Shown here piece by piece: positions 15,381-24,123 of a DNA stretch of 64,000 nucleotides. The position numbers and the translations under genes are program-made. Location of the stretch: contig CAKUYE010000009.1 of NCBI GenBank assembly GCA_934702375.1, positions 1-64,000 on the forward strand, written 5' to 3'. The notes beneath the pieces were generated by a model. It saw nothing but the letters and a program-made list of their open reading frames with translations. It made no database searches and had not been told where the DNA came from. Positions within the stretch are counted from its first letter, which is position 1; the number at the start of each line of letters is the position of its first letter. This DNA comes from an uncultured Bacillota bacterium (lineage in GTDB: Bacteria > Bacillota > Dehalobacteriia > UBA7702).

Positions 15381-16682
15381 TCACTGCTCCTTTCCCGGAA
15401 TTTTTACAGTCAAAACAAAGCCGGGCTCACATCGCCAAGCCATGCTGCCGCCGACGGTTTCCAGCCGCTTACGCAAACCGGAAAGCCCTCCCCCTTCGGT
15501 AACATTTTCCCCGGGCAAAAGGCCATTGTTGGTAAAGACCACGGTATAACCGCCGGGCTCCTCCCTACAATCGATATGAAGCTTCGTTGCGGCACCGTGA
15601 CAAACGGCATTCGTCAAGGCTTCTTTTGCCCCGAGAAAGATCAGTCGGGAAGCCCTGGGATCATGGGCGGGAAAAGCTCCCTCCATCTCAAGGGAGACCC
15701 CCACCGCCTTCGCCGCATTTTTCAACTGAAGCAGGGGATCGGTTTCCTTCTCCCGCATCATCTCGTGACGCAACAGAGAAACGCATTTTTGCCACATCGC
15801 CAATAAAGTGGCGGAGGTGGAAAGGTCGCGATTCGTTTTATTTAAAAGATGCCGCTTGGAGGCCAGCAAAACCTGACCCAAATAATCGTGGATCGTGATC
15901 TTTGCCTTTAATATTTCCTCATCCCGGGTCACCACCGTCAGGTCATCGCTGTAGGATAGCAATCGTTTATTCATTGCCGCCAGATCGTTATTATCCTGTC
16001 GCAGCTGATCTCCCAATCGATGAAGCTCTGTGGTATCCACAGCCAACAGCTGATAAATGACATTTCCCCCCGAAAGCAAACGCTGCTGCGTAAAAGTCCA
16101 TGTCCTGCCGTCGGACAAACGGAAAACGGGAGTTTCGGAGGTGCCTAAAACCAAAACGTCGTCCGCCACGCGGCCCTCCCTCAGCGCCTGCCAAAAGCCG
16201 TGGATATTCCATAACCCTTTTTTTGTAAGGATATTACAAAGCTCCTCCATCTTTCGATTCACCAGCAGCGGCAAACCGTTTTCATAGGAAAAGCACATTC
16301 CCGTGGGCAAATTATCGGCGCTTTCCTTGATCGAATTGACGCCGACGGTATGATGAAATTTCCCGTAATGATAGATCATCAGCGCTCCGCCTGAAATCAG
16401 AAGGATCAGATAACAAAGACAAATTTCCCAAAGCGGCAGCTTTGCCCATGGAACCAGGGTCAAAGGCACCGAAGCTCCGAAAAGCAACGCTTTATGCAGG
16501 CACAGCAAAAACCAGGAAAGAACTCCGCCGCACAGGACGATGACCATCAAAGGGACGGCGATCAGGATATGGCGTCGATACAGTGCGATCAGAGCAAAGG
16601 ACATCAGCAGCACGGTAAGAAGAAGCCCAAGCACAATAACAAGGATCCGGGGATAGAGTGCCAAATCGACGAAAACGATCAT
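15381..16682 (-). CDS. Membrane histidine kinase, HisKA_3-like
   Basis: A 433-residue sensor kinase. Three to four membrane helices fill residues 1-110, a PAS-like segment follows (120-225), then a coiled coil and a dimerisation helix with IHDYLGQ, whose His matches the HisKA_3 phosphoacceptor. The ATPase domain has the N-box KEALTNAVCHGA and the G-box GGGLSGLRKRLE. It is the kinase expected to phosphorylate the LuxR regulator encoded immediately downstream. Its ATG overlaps the preceding sensor gene by four bases; GGAGGTG precedes it. Confidence 0.88.
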   Translation of the reverse strand: MIVFVDLALYPRILVIVLGLLLTVLLMSFALIALYRRHILIAVPLMVIVLCGGVLSWFLLCLHKALLFGASVPLTLVPWAKLPLWEICLCYLILLISGGALMIYHYGKFHHTVGVNSIKESADNLPTGMCFSYENGLPLLVNRKMEELCNILTKKGLWNIHGFWQALREGRVADDVLVLGTSETPVFRLSDGRTWTFTQQRLLSGGNVIYQLLAVDTTELHRLGDQLRQDNNDLAAMNKRLLSYSDDLTVVTRDEEILKAKITIHDYLGQVLLASKRHLLNKTNRDLSTSATLLAMWQKCVSLLRHEMMREKETDPLLQLKNAAKAVGVSLEMEGAFPAHDPRASRLIFLGAKEALTNAVCHGAATKLHIDCREEPGGYTVVFTNNGLLPGENVTEGGGLSGLRKRLETVGGSMAWRCEPGFVLTVKIPGKEQ

Positions 16683-18367
16683 TTTTTTTCACCTCCCCGA
16701 GGCAGCCACAGCGTAAAGAACGCCGTATCGCCGTCGTGATTTACCGATCTTACGGCCCCGGCGGCAAGGATGCTTTCCCGCCGCCAATGCAGGGGCAGGC
16801 AGCGCGTGGGTCGATCGACGGTGATTTTAAGCAAAATATCCTTCTTTGCCGCCATGTTCACAAGCAAGGAGGTCATCCCCGGCAATGCCGATTCGATCAC
16901 CGCTTCAAAAAAATCATAGATCAGCTTTGCGTGCTCCGAGGAAATATTCCCTTCAATGCTGCGGTGGAAGGATGCCGCAACACCGTAGACCTGAAGGTAG
17001 CCCACGGATTCCCGAATACAGTATTCCAGCTCCACACAGGGGAAAGAAGGCGTACCCTCGCCAAGCAGCAGTAAATTGGAACGCCGCTTGATATAGGCTC
17101 CGATCACACAGGCCAGAGCCAGCTTTTGATCAAAGCCCGGAGAAGCAAATTCCGGCAGCTGCAACAGAGTGATAAGGGTCTGCAGCTGATTGCTCGTTTC
17201 CTTTTCGATTTGTTCAAACAATCGCTTCTCTTCCTCGATCCGGGTCTTCTTCTGCTTTAAGGCCATTTCGGCCTGGAGCAGGGTGATCTCTCCCGACAAC
17301 CTTTCCCCGGCCTCCTTGTGCTTTTGGATCATCAAGGATTCAGAGGATACATCGTCCAGCCAGATCACGTGTCCGCCACCGATTCTCGCGCTTTGCAGCC
17401 GCGTCGTATCATTCAGCAAAAACGGCTCCTTTACCGCCCGACGCATCATATCGACGGACAATTCCCCGGACTTGGCGGAGCAATAACAGAGTCGATACCT
17501 TTCATCGACGATACGGGCCGCCACCGTAGAGGATTCAAAAAGCTCGACGTAGCGACGATTTGAAGGGATGATTCCCATTTGAATACAGCTTTCCCAAAAA
17601 GAGGCGATCACAAAGCAAAGCATCGCACTCATTTCGATGATGCCGAATCGGGAGGAATCCGCAATATACAAAACGGTATAGAAGATGCCGGCGCCGAGAG
17701 CCCCCAAGGGCAGAAGCACCCGACGACGGATGCCGGGAATACGGCAGACACGGTTGACCTGCCACAGCATCATGACCGCCATAAAGAGGAGCCACAGCAC
17801 CGTGATGTAATAGAGAACGCCATGGGTATAGTAATCTCTCCAAGCCGCAATACCGTCGGGGAAAGCGAAGGCAAGCTGATGAAAATCGTTGGTGAAAATC
17901 GCTAAAATCAACACCAGGGTGACGGTCAGGAAAACGACCCGGGGGATCCCGTAGGAGCTGCGCTTTGTCTCCCCGATGCAATGGGCCGCAAAATAGCCGA
18001 AGAGAGCCATGGAGAGCAGCGGCAGGTAGTAGCCATACCAGCAATACCGGGACAAGGCGATATCCCCGGGTAGCAAAGTAAATTTTACCGTTCGTAAAAG
18101 GATCCAGAAGGCCATGGCAAGCACTGTCAGGAGCAAATAAAACCGCACTCCCCTGTGCATGATCCGCTGATAAAGGGAGACCCCCCACAAAACGATCATC
18201 AATATGTAGAAGAAGAAGATCATGATGTCATGAAAAATGGCAAAGGTAAGGTCATTGCCGCGGCAAAATACCCGAAACAGGGATATCCATATCAAAGCCA
18301 GAAAGGCTCCGAGCCAACAGAACAATACTCGCCGATTCGTTTTATCCAATAACAGCTTCTTTTTCAT
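16679..18367 (-). CDS. 7TM sensor protein, histidine-kinase-like but without catalytic motifs
   Basis: A 562-residue membrane protein. About seven to eight membrane helices occupy residues 15-255, as in the N-terminal 7TM domain of some Firmicutes histidine kinases. A short PAS-like region (270-345), a coiled coil (350-400) and a C-terminal domain follow. I see no clear phosphoacceptor His, and the C-terminal region has only vague similarity to a kinase ATPase fold, without the usual N and G boxes. It may act as an accessory sensor to the kinase encoded next (four-base overlap). The trio sensor-kinase-regulator is one transcription unit with an extended -10 promoter at 18397. Confidence 0.7.
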   Translation of the reverse strand: MKKKLLLDKTNRRVLFCWLGAFLALIWISLFRVFCRGNDLTFAIFHDIMIFFFYILMIVLWGVSLYQRIMHRGVRFYLLLTVLAMAFWILLRTVKFTLLPGDIALSRYCWYGYYLPLLSMALFGYFAAHCIGETKRSSYGIPRVVFLTVTLVLILAIFTNDFHQLAFAFPDGIAAWRDYYTHGVLYYITVLWLLFMAVMMLWQVNRVCRIPGIRRRVLLPLGALGAGIFYTVLYIADSSRFGIIEMSAMLCFVIASFWESCIQMGIIPSNRRYVELFESSTVAARIVDERYRLCYCSAKSGELSVDMMRRAVKEPFLLNDTTRLQSARIGGGHVIWLDDVSSESLMIQKHKEAGERLSGEITLLQAEMALKQKKTRIEEEKRLFEQIEKETSNQLQTLITLLQLPEFASPGFDQKLALACVIGAYIKRRSNLLLLGEGTPSFPCVELEYCIRESVGYLQVYGVAASFHRSIEGNISSEHAKLIYDFFEAVIESALPGMTSLLVNMAAKKDILLKITVDRPTRCLPLHWRRESILAAGAVRSVNHDGDTAFFTLWLPRGGEKK

Positions 18368-18396
18368 CCGAGTCCCTTTACAAATCCTTTTCTTTC

Positions 18397-18405
18397 ATTA
18401 TACCA
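18397..18405 (-). promoter_or_regulatory. Extended -10 promoter for the sensor-kinase-regulator operon
   Basis: TGGTATAAT on the minus strand (-10 hexamer 18397-18402), 30 bp upstream of the ATG. No good -35 is visible; the extended TGn motif compensates. Confidence 0.55.
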
Positions 18406-18499
18406 AATAACGCCGGGAATAGAAAGCATTTTCCTGAGCATTACCGCCCCGATGATTCCCCAAGCGACATTCTTTGTCTGATATTTCCAATTTTCAGCG

Positions 18500-18529
18500 G
18501 CATAACCGACCATGAAACCATCCATATTA
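18500..18529 (+). promoter_or_regulatory. SigG-type promoter of sigG-spoIIR
   Basis: GCATA (18500-18504), 18-bp spacer, CATATTA (18523-18529) fits the forespore SigG consensus (GMATR, 17-18 bp, CATnnTA). The expected start point near 18536 leaves a 24-base leader before the ATG at 18560, and it excludes the in-frame ATG at 18512 as the start. Confidence 0.75.
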
Positions 18530-18559
18530 AAAGCAGAGACTTTGAATGGGGGAAACAAC

Positions 18560-19333
18560 ATGGTCAATCGAAAAGTAGATCTTTGCGGCGTAGATACGTC
18601 CAAATTACCTGTTTTAAGTAATACTGTTATGAGAGAGCTTTTTCAGAAAATGCAAAAGGGAGATACCCTCGCCAGAGATACCATTATCAGCGGAAATCTT
18701 CGTCTTGTTCTCAGCGTGATACAACGCTTTGCAAATCGGGGAGAAAATCCCGATGATCTTTTTCAGGTAGGCTGCATCGGTCTGATCAAAGCAACGGACA
18801 ATTTTGATCTCAGCCAGAACGTTCGATTCTCAACCTATGCCGTACCAATGATCATCGGCGAGGTTCGCCGCTACCTTCGCGACAACAATGCGCTCAGAGT
18901 CAGCCGTTCTTTAAGAGATATCGCCTACAAAGCATTGCAGGCAAAAGAAAACTATATCAACGAACATTCCAAGGAGCCTTCGGTTCGGGAAATCGCAAAA
19001 CTTCTGGAGCTGCCGGAGGAAACTGTGACTTATGCCATGGATGCCATTCAGGATCCCATCTCACTTTATGAACCCATCTACCACGATGGCGGAGATCCCC
19101 TTCTGGTCATGGATCAAATTGGCGATGACAAAGCCGGTGACCATCTTTGGCTGGAAAAAGTAGCCATTAGCGAAGCGATGAAAAAAATTGCTCCCAGAGA
19201 GAAAAAAATCATCAATATGCGTTTTTTTCAGGGAAGAACCCAAATGGAGGTCGCATCGGAAATCGGGATTTCCCAAGCACAGGTGTCTCGCCTGGAAAAA
19301 AATGCTCTGATGAATTTAAGAAAATACGTCTAA
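18560..19333 (+). CDS. sigG: RNA polymerase sporulation sigma factor SigG
   Basis: A 257-residue sigma-70 family factor that directs late forespore transcription. It matches SigG closely: the N-terminal VDLCGVDTSKLPVL, region 2 NLRLVLSVIQRF and DLFQVGCIGL, region 3 and the region 4 helix-turn-helix TQMEVASEIGISQAQVSRL. Start ATG 18560 with GGGGGAAA upstream; this N-terminus aligns with Bacillus SigG. A SigG-type promoter in front suggests the known positive autoregulation. The spoIIR gene follows 10 bases after the stop codon. Its presence shows that the host lineage forms, or recently formed, endospores. Confidence 0.95.
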   Translation: MVNRKVDLCGVDTSKLPVLSNTVMRELFQKMQKGDTLARDTIISGNLRLVLSVIQRFANRGENPDDLFQVGCIGLIKATDNFDLSQNVRFSTYAVPMIIGEVRRYLRDNNALRVSRSLRDIAYKALQAKENYINEHSKEPSVREIAKLLELPEETVTYAMDAIQDPISLYEPIYHDGGDPLLVMDQIGDDKAGDHLWLEKVAISEAMKKIAPREKKIINMRFFQGRTQMEVASEIGISQAQVSRLEKNALMNLRKYV

Positions 19334-19343
19334 AGGAGAAACC

Positions 19344-19943
19344 ATGGAAACCAAAGGAAAAATCCTTACTCTACTGCTCATTTGCAGCGCAATGTTTCTC
19401 CTTACAGCATTTGTCGCTGCCGATGAAGCCGTTGCCGATGATTCTTTGATTCGTTTTCACGTCATCGCCAACAGCGACACCCTTTACGACCAAAGCATCA
19501 AGCTTAAAGTACGGGATGCCGTTATTGAAAAAGTCAATTATGTACTGAACTCCGCAAAAAATGAAAAAGAGGCCGAGCAGCTTCTTGAAAGACATAGCAA
19601 AGAGATCCTTGAAACTGCAAACAACATTTTAACCAAAGAAAACTGCGGCTACACTGCCACAGCCAAATTAGGGACAAGTATTTTCCCCACCAAAACATAT
19701 GGCAAGATCACCCTCCCGGCGGGGAAATATAAGGCATACAAAATCATTCTCGGCGAGGGCAAAGGTAAAAATTGGTGGTGCGTGCTGTACCCTCCCCTTT
19801 GCTTCGTGGATATCAACGACGATACCGCCGTGGCCGTCACGGAGAAAACCGAGGATCTCCGCAAGGAAGAGGATATTTTCGCCGTAAACGGCAATCTGTA
19901 TCAAATCAAAATCAAATCAAAGCTCCTTGAATATCTGCCCTAA
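19344..19943 (+). CDS. spoIIR: Stage II sporulation protein R
   Basis: A 199-residue secreted signalling protein. In Bacillus SpoIIR is made in the forespore under SigF, crosses the membrane and activates the protease SpoIIGA, which processes pro-SigE in the mother cell. Here a signal peptide (1-25) precedes the diagnostic IRFHVIANSDT, then KLKVRDAV and WWCVLYPPLCF. AAAGGAG lies before the ATG. It is placed directly behind sigG, whereas Bacillus keeps the two apart, so it may be read from the sigG promoter as well as a promoter not seen here. A hairpin terminator follows. Confidence 0.93.
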   Translation: METKGKILTLLLICSAMFLLTAFVAADEAVADDSLIRFHVIANSDTLYDQSIKLKVRDAVIEKVNYVLNSAKNEKEAEQLLERHSKEILETANNILTKENCGYTATAKLGTSIFPTKTYGKITLPAGKYKAYKIILGEGKGKNWWCVLYPPLCFVDINDDTAVAVTEKTEDLRKEEDIFAVNGNLYQIKIKSKLLEYLP

Positions 19944-19984
19944 AAAAAGAGACTTCGCCGAAAAAACAGCGGAGTCTCTTTTTA
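19944..19984. terminator. Bidirectional terminator after spoIIR
   Basis: Inverted repeat 19944-19960 / 19968-19984 with A- and T-runs on both sides. It serves spoIIR and the converging AGCS symporter gene. Confidence 0.85.
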
Positions 19985-20015
19985 AGAAAGAATCCGAGAG
20001 GATCGATCGCAGAAA

Positions 20016-21530
20016 TTATTTTGCGGCCTTTGCGGCTTTTCTGGCAGCCTCTTCCGGTTCCAAATAGTTGATCTGGAAATCCTCGGTTTCTTTGGCAATG
20101 ACATTGCTCAAAAGGATCAGGCCGATCAAGTTGGGGATGGCCATCAGGGCATTGAAAATGTCAGAGATATTCCATGCGACCTGCAAGGAGGAAACAGCGC
20201 CGACAAGGGGAAGCAGCGAGAAGAAAACGCGATAAACCATGTTGATCTTTGTGCCGCCGGCAAGGTATTCCAAGCATTTTTCACCGTAGTAGGCCCAGCC
20301 GAGGATGGTGGAAAAGCCAAAGAGGAATACGCAGACAGCAACAAAGTAATGGCCGAAGACACTACCGCCAAAGCAAGCGGAGAAGGCGGCGGCGGAGAGA
20401 GCCGCACCGTCTAAGGTCGTGTAAAGACCGGTAGCGGAATCGTAGAGCACACCGGAGGAAGCAATGGTAAGACCGGTGAGGGAGCAGACGATAATGGTGT
20501 CGATAAAGGTACCGGTCATGTTTACATAGCCCTGTCTGGCAGGATGGTCTGTTTTGGCAGCGGCAGCGGCGATAGGAGCGGAACCGAGACCGGCTTCATT
20601 GGAGAATACGCCCCGGGCGACCCCTTTTTGAATCGCGGTGGCGATCACGTTACCGAGAACACCGCCCATGATGCACTGAGGAGCAAAGGCACCGACAAAA
20701 ATGTTATAAAGACCGGAAGGCACGTTTTTAATGTTAACAAGGATCGCGATAACAGCTACAACAAAATAGAGAACTGCCATAAAAGGAACTACTTTACCGG
20801 TAACAGAACCGATGGATTTGATCCCGCCGACGATAACACAGAGGCAGAGAATAACAATGCCGATACCGACAAAAACATTGACCCAGGTGATATCAACACC
20901 CATAAAGGTAAAGCTTTCAAAACCGTTGAAGCAAGGCAAAGCTGCAATGGAGCTGGCAAGGGTATTACTTTGGGTCATGTTGCCGATCCCAAAGGAGGCA
21001 ATAACGCCAAAGAAGGCAAAGAAGAACGCCAGGATCTTTCCGAGGGTCTTGTGCTTCAAGCCGTCGCGGAGAGCAAACATGGCGCCGCCGGCCATTTCGC
21101 CTTTGTCATTGACGGTACGGAATTTTACGGCGATCAAGCTTTCCGCATATTTTGTGGAAAGACCAACGATGGCGGTGAGCCACATCCAAAGCAAGGCTCC
21201 GGGACCGCCGGCCACCATTGCCGTGGCGACCCCGGCGATGTTACCGACGCCAACGGTGGCGGAAAGCGCCGTCATCAACGACTGGAAGGGAGAAATATCG
21301 CCGGCCTCTTTTGCTGCCTTGTCCTGTTTGCGGAAAATCGATCTCAAGGCATAGCCAAGGTTGCGCCAGGGGCGGAATTTCAACCGCAGGGTGATGAAAA
21401 TACCGGTACCAACGATGAGGATCAGCATCAAAGGTCCCCAGACAATGCCATCGAGCCAGCCGATAAACGATGCAAAGGAGTCGATTTCCCGGAACGTATC
21501 GACGGCAAGGAATGAATTAAGAATGCCCAT
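20016..21530 (-). CDS. AGCS-family alanine/glycine:cation symporter, probably glycine uptake
   Basis: A 504-residue inner-membrane symporter with about eleven helices. It carries the family signatures ALSATVGVGNIAGVATA near 89-105 and GVFSNEAGLGSAPIAAAA near 310-327. AGCS proteins import alanine, glycine or D-alanine with Na+ or H+. The leader contains a tandem glycine riboswitch, so glycine is the likely substrate. The C-terminus is Glu/Lys/Ala-rich. ATG 21530 follows GAGGTG. Confidence 0.93.
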   Translation of the reverse strand: MGILNSFLAVDTFREIDSFASFIGWLDGIVWGPLMLILIVGTGIFITLRLKFRPWRNLGYALRSIFRKQDKAAKEAGDISPFQSLMTALSATVGVGNIAGVATAMVAGGPGALLWMWLTAIVGLSTKYAESLIAVKFRTVNDKGEMAGGAMFALRDGLKHKTLGKILAFFFAFFGVIASFGIGNMTQSNTLASSIAALPCFNGFESFTFMGVDITWVNVFVGIGIVILCLCVIVGGIKSIGSVTGKVVPFMAVLYFVVAVIAILVNIKNVPSGLYNIFVGAFAPQCIMGGVLGNVIATAIQKGVARGVFSNEAGLGSAPIAAAAAKTDHPARQGYVNMTGTFIDTIIVCSLTGLTIASSGVLYDSATGLYTTLDGAALSAAAFSACFGGSVFGHYFVAVCVFLFGFSTILGWAYYGEKCLEYLAGGTKINMVYRVFFSLLPLVGAVSSLQVAWNISDIFNALMAIPNLIGLILLSNVIAKETEDFQINYLEPEEAARKAAKAAK

Positions 21531-21573
21531 AAAAGTTCACCTCGTAAAAAAATAATGATTCCGTATTTCAATT

Positions 21574-21602
21574 TCAAAAAAGAGTAAAACCACGTTTTAC
21601 TC
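21574..21602 (-). terminator. Riboswitch-controlled attenuator hairpin
   Basis: Stem GAGTAAAAC/GTTTTACTC (21582-21590 / 21594-21602) followed on the minus strand by TTTTTT, located between the glycine aptamers and the symporter start. It is the probable expression platform. Whether glycine turns the gene on or off cannot be read directly. Confidence 0.7.
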
Positions 21603-21641
21603 CACTAGGAAAAGATAGGAAATACAGAATCTAATCTTTTT

Positions 21642-21810
21642 CTCTGTCCTTTCGCCTGAGAGATTAGTGGCAATCACTTTGCACCTTCGGCACCCGCTCT
21701 AAACGGGATTCTCCAGAGTTCTATCCGTTTACAGTCCTTTTCACCTGAGAGCGTTATTCCTTCGGTAAAGTTCATTTCTCAAAAAAAGAAACGTCTTTTT
21801 TCCTGTAAAC
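21642..21810 (-). promoter_or_regulatory. Tandem glycine riboswitch
   Basis: Two glycine aptamers in series on the minus strand. The first is closed by GTTTACAG / CTGTAAAC and contains CCGAAGGAATAA and CTCTCAGGTGAAAAGGAC. The second is closed by CTCTG / CAGAG and contains GTGCCGAAGGTGCAA and CTCTCAGGCGAAAGGAC. These cores match the glycine riboswitch consensus. The pair precedes an attenuator and the AGCS symporter gene. Confidence 0.95.
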
Positions 21811-21856
21811 TTCATCTAGCGGTATGAAATTAAAATACTCAAATAAGAATGGACTT

Positions 21857-21885
21857 ATTTTATCATAAAAACCGGGAATGTGCAA
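21857..21885 (-). promoter_or_regulatory. Promoter of the glycine riboswitch transcript
   Basis: TTGCAC (21880-21885), 17-bp spacer, TAAAAT (21857-21862), about 45 bp upstream of the first aptamer. Confidence 0.75.
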
Positions 21886-22007
21886 CATATTTTCACGGCA
21901 AAAACACATTTTTTCTATATTATTTTTGTTAAATTTTCTTAAAATAGTAAAAGAACTGCTTTTTTATAGAGAATTTATTGTTTGCAAATGCCGGGCACAG
22001 GTTTTTA

Positions 22008-22016
22008 TGGTATAAT
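22008..22016 (+). promoter_or_regulatory. Extended -10 promoter for the 22053 operon
   Basis: TGGTATAAT (-10 hexamer 22011-22016), 37 bp before the start codon; no clear -35. Confidence 0.55.
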
Positions 22017-22052
22017 TAGGATATCACCAAAGTTCAGGAAAGAAGGTTGTCT

Positions 22053-22469
22053 ATGGATCCAACAAGAGACTGGCTGCTGCGCACGATATACACCTTGGGG
22101 CAAAGCTTTGAGACGGCAAGTACCAAAGGTACCCGAACAGTGATCCCCCGTCCAAACAATGCGGTAAGCGACGATGACCTCCTGCCGGAAATATTAAAGG
22201 AGATGGTACAGGCCGGAAAGCTGGATGAAGCAGAAAACCTGCTTTTCCGCTGTGTAGAGAACTACCCTCTCAATGAAAACTATATGCTTGGCCTAAAATT
22301 TTATGCTTCCCTTACCGAACTCCGCGACGCAGAACTTGCCGATGCCGGCTGGAGCCGCAAGGAGATCAAAGAAGGAATTCGCGATCTTCATTACCTTGTT
22401 TTCGGGGAGTATCCCCAAATAGATACCGAAGATCTGCAAAAGATCGAAGCAAAGGAGATCCACAAATGA
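22053..22469 (+). CDS. Hypothetical protein, small helical (possibly DUF6483-like)
   Basis: A 138-residue soluble protein beginning MDPTRDWLLRTIYTLG. The central part (LPEILKEMVQAGKLDEAENLLF) looks like a TPR-type helical pair. I think it is related to a small uncharacterised Firmicutes family (DUF6483), but am not sure. ATG 22053 with AGAAGG six bases upstream is preferred over a TTG two codons earlier. Its stop overlaps the start of the AMMECR1 fusion gene by four bases, so the two are translationally coupled. Confidence 0.7.
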   Translation: MDPTRDWLLRTIYTLGQSFETASTKGTRTVIPRPNNAVSDDDLLPEILKEMVQAGKLDEAENLLFRCVENYPLNENYMLGLKFYASLTELRDAELADAGWSRKEIKEGIRDLHYLVFGEYPQIDTEDLQKIEAKEIHK

Positions 22470-23845
22470 CCCGCATGATCCACCGATTTTTTCTACCTCA
22501 TCCCCCTGCTGCCGTAGATGCGATTCAAGGCAATAAAAAAGAGCTGCTAAACAACACCATCGAAGGATTTCGTAATGCAGCAAAAAAAATCGCGGAGCAA
22601 AAGCCAAAAGTCATCGTCATCATCACCCCCCACGGTCCCTGCTTCGGCGATCACTATTATATCCCCTCGCAAAAACGCATCAGCGGCGATTTTTCCGCCT
22701 ACGGAAATAAAAAACTCATTCTGGGATTCGGTTGCGACCTTGATCTTGCAGAGCGCATCCATGAAAAAGCAGCGGAAAAAGGCCTTTCCGCCGGTTTTGT
22801 AGACGATAAAACCATGAAACGTAACGGCATTTCCTATGATCTCGATCACGGTATATTGGTGCCAATGTACTTTATCTGTCAATATTATCAGGATTTCAAA
22901 CTGCTGCCAATCTCCCTTTCCGGACAAAACGGAAAACACCATTATAAAATGGGCATTGTCCTTAGGGAGGCCATAAAGGAATACCCCGAAGAAGTGGCCA
23001 TCATCGCCAGCGGAAATCTTTCCCACAAAGCCACAGAGGAGCATGGAGCAGCCTTTGACAAAAAGCTGAAAAAGCTGCTTTTGGCCGAAGATATCCCCGG
23101 GATTCTCGACTTCGACCCGGAACAGAAAGAGCAGGCGGAGCAATGCGGCCTTGACAGCTGCCGCATGCTTTTAGGCACCTTGGACGGGTTTGACTTTTAT
23201 ACCAATATCCTGGCTTATGAGCACCCTTTGGGTACAGGGTACCTCTCAGCAGAGTTTCACTGCGGCAAACCCAAAGAAAGTGCCCTTGTTTACTATTTGG
23301 CAGAAGAAGAAACGCGGCTTCAGCAGCGTTGGGCAGCGGAAAGTCCCGCGGTACAGCTTAGCCGAAAGGCCATTTCCGCTTATTTAAAGGACAAAAAAGA
23401 GATCACGTTGGATACAAATACACCGGAGTCACTAAAAGCAGAATCCTGCGGCGTATTTGTCACCTTGAAAAATGACGGCAGGATTCGGGGAAATGCCGGC
23501 ACAACCATGGCAACCCAACCCTCTCTGGGAGAGGAAATCATCTATCATGCCCTACGTGCCCTAAAAAGCGATATGACCGATCCCATCACGGAGGAAGAGC
23601 TTAAAGACCTTTCCATCGAAGTCTGCACATTGTCCGAACCCGAGGAAATATCGAATCAACAGCAATTAAACCCCCAAACCTACGGCTTGATTCTGGAAAG
23701 CAAAAAGCGCTGTGCCGTGCTGCTGCCGGGGCTTCCCCATATCGATACGCCGGAAAAACAAATACAGGCAGCAAAAGCCCAGGCCGGAATCCACCCCTGG
23801 CACCGCACCAAATTAAAACGGTTTACCGTAACGCGCTACAAATAA
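22466..23845 (+). CDS. Memo-like/class III dioxygenase fused to AMMECR1 (AmmeMemoRadiSam A/B)
   Basis: A 459-residue two-domain protein. The N-terminal part (about 1-265) resembles the LigB-type class III extradiol dioxygenase/Memo fold, with ITPHGPCFGDHY and SGNLSHKATEEHG as putative metal-site segments. The C-terminal part (about 285-455) is an AMMECR1 domain with GVFVTLKNDGRIRGNAGT. Bacteria usually encode these together with a radical SAM protein (AmmeMemoRadiSam system); no radical SAM gene lies in this window. The biological role of the system is not established. AAAGGAG precedes the ATG. Confidence 0.88.
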   Translation: MTRMIHRFFLPHPPAAVDAIQGNKKELLNNTIEGFRNAAKKIAEQKPKVIVIITPHGPCFGDHYYIPSQKRISGDFSAYGNKKLILGFGCDLDLAERIHEKAAEKGLSAGFVDDKTMKRNGISYDLDHGILVPMYFICQYYQDFKLLPISLSGQNGKHHYKMGIVLREAIKEYPEEVAIIASGNLSHKATEEHGAAFDKKLKKLLLAEDIPGILDFDPEQKEQAEQCGLDSCRMLLGTLDGFDFYTNILAYEHPLGTGYLSAEFHCGKPKESALVYYLAEEETRLQQRWAAESPAVQLSRKAISAYLKDKKEITLDTNTPESLKAESCGVFVTLKNDGRIRGNAGTTMATQPSLGEEIIYHALRALKSDMTDPITEEELKDLSIEVCTLSEPEEISNQQQLNPQTYGLILESKKRCAVLLPGLPHIDTPEKQIQAAKAQAGIHPWHRTKLKRFTVTRYK

Positions 23846-23860
23846 GGAGGTTTTCATACC

Positions 23861-24073
23861 ATGGAACAAAAACAATATATCTGCCCCAAATGCGGCTGTA
23901 AAAGCTACATTACCGATCAAATGCAGGCCACCGGCGGCAACTTTGCCAAAGTTTTTAATGTCCAAAACAAAAAATTCATTACCATATCCTGTACAGACTG
24001 CGGCTATACGGAGCTTTACCGGGCGGAAACCAGCGCAGGCATGAACATTTTGGATTTCCTTCTTAACGGCTAA
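23861..24073 (+). CDS. Small zinc-ribbon protein (COG3478-like)
   Basis: A 70-residue protein with CPKCG near residue 9 and CTDCG near residue 44, the two halves of a zinc ribbon, typical of the predicted nucleic-acid-binding zinc-ribbon family. It ends GMNILDFLLNG. AAGGAGGT precedes the ATG. It is the last gene of the three-gene unit starting at 22053 and is followed by a terminator. Confidence 0.85.
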   Translation: MEQKQYICPKCGCKSYITDQMQATGGNFAKVFNVQNKKFITISCTDCGYTELYRAETSAGMNILDFLLNG

Positions 24074-24079
24074 AATGAA

Positions 24080-24120
24080 AGAAAGCCATTTCCGATGATA
24101 ATGTCGGAAATGGCTTTTTT
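24080..24120. terminator. Bidirectional terminator between the zinc-ribbon and serine dehydratase genes
   Basis: A 12-bp stem AGCCATTTCCGA / TCGGAAATGGCT (24084-24095 / 24104-24115) flanked by A- and T-runs. Confidence 0.88.
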
Positions 24121-24123
24121 CGT

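Noticed and set aside
18364..18603. 79-codon minus-strand ORF between the sensor gene and sigG
   Set aside because: It overlaps both the sigG promoter and the sensor operon's promoter and has no ribosome-binding site.
20544..21515. 323-codon plus-strand ORF opposite the symporter gene
   Set aside because: Antisense shadow; hydrophilic mirror of membrane codons without a family match.
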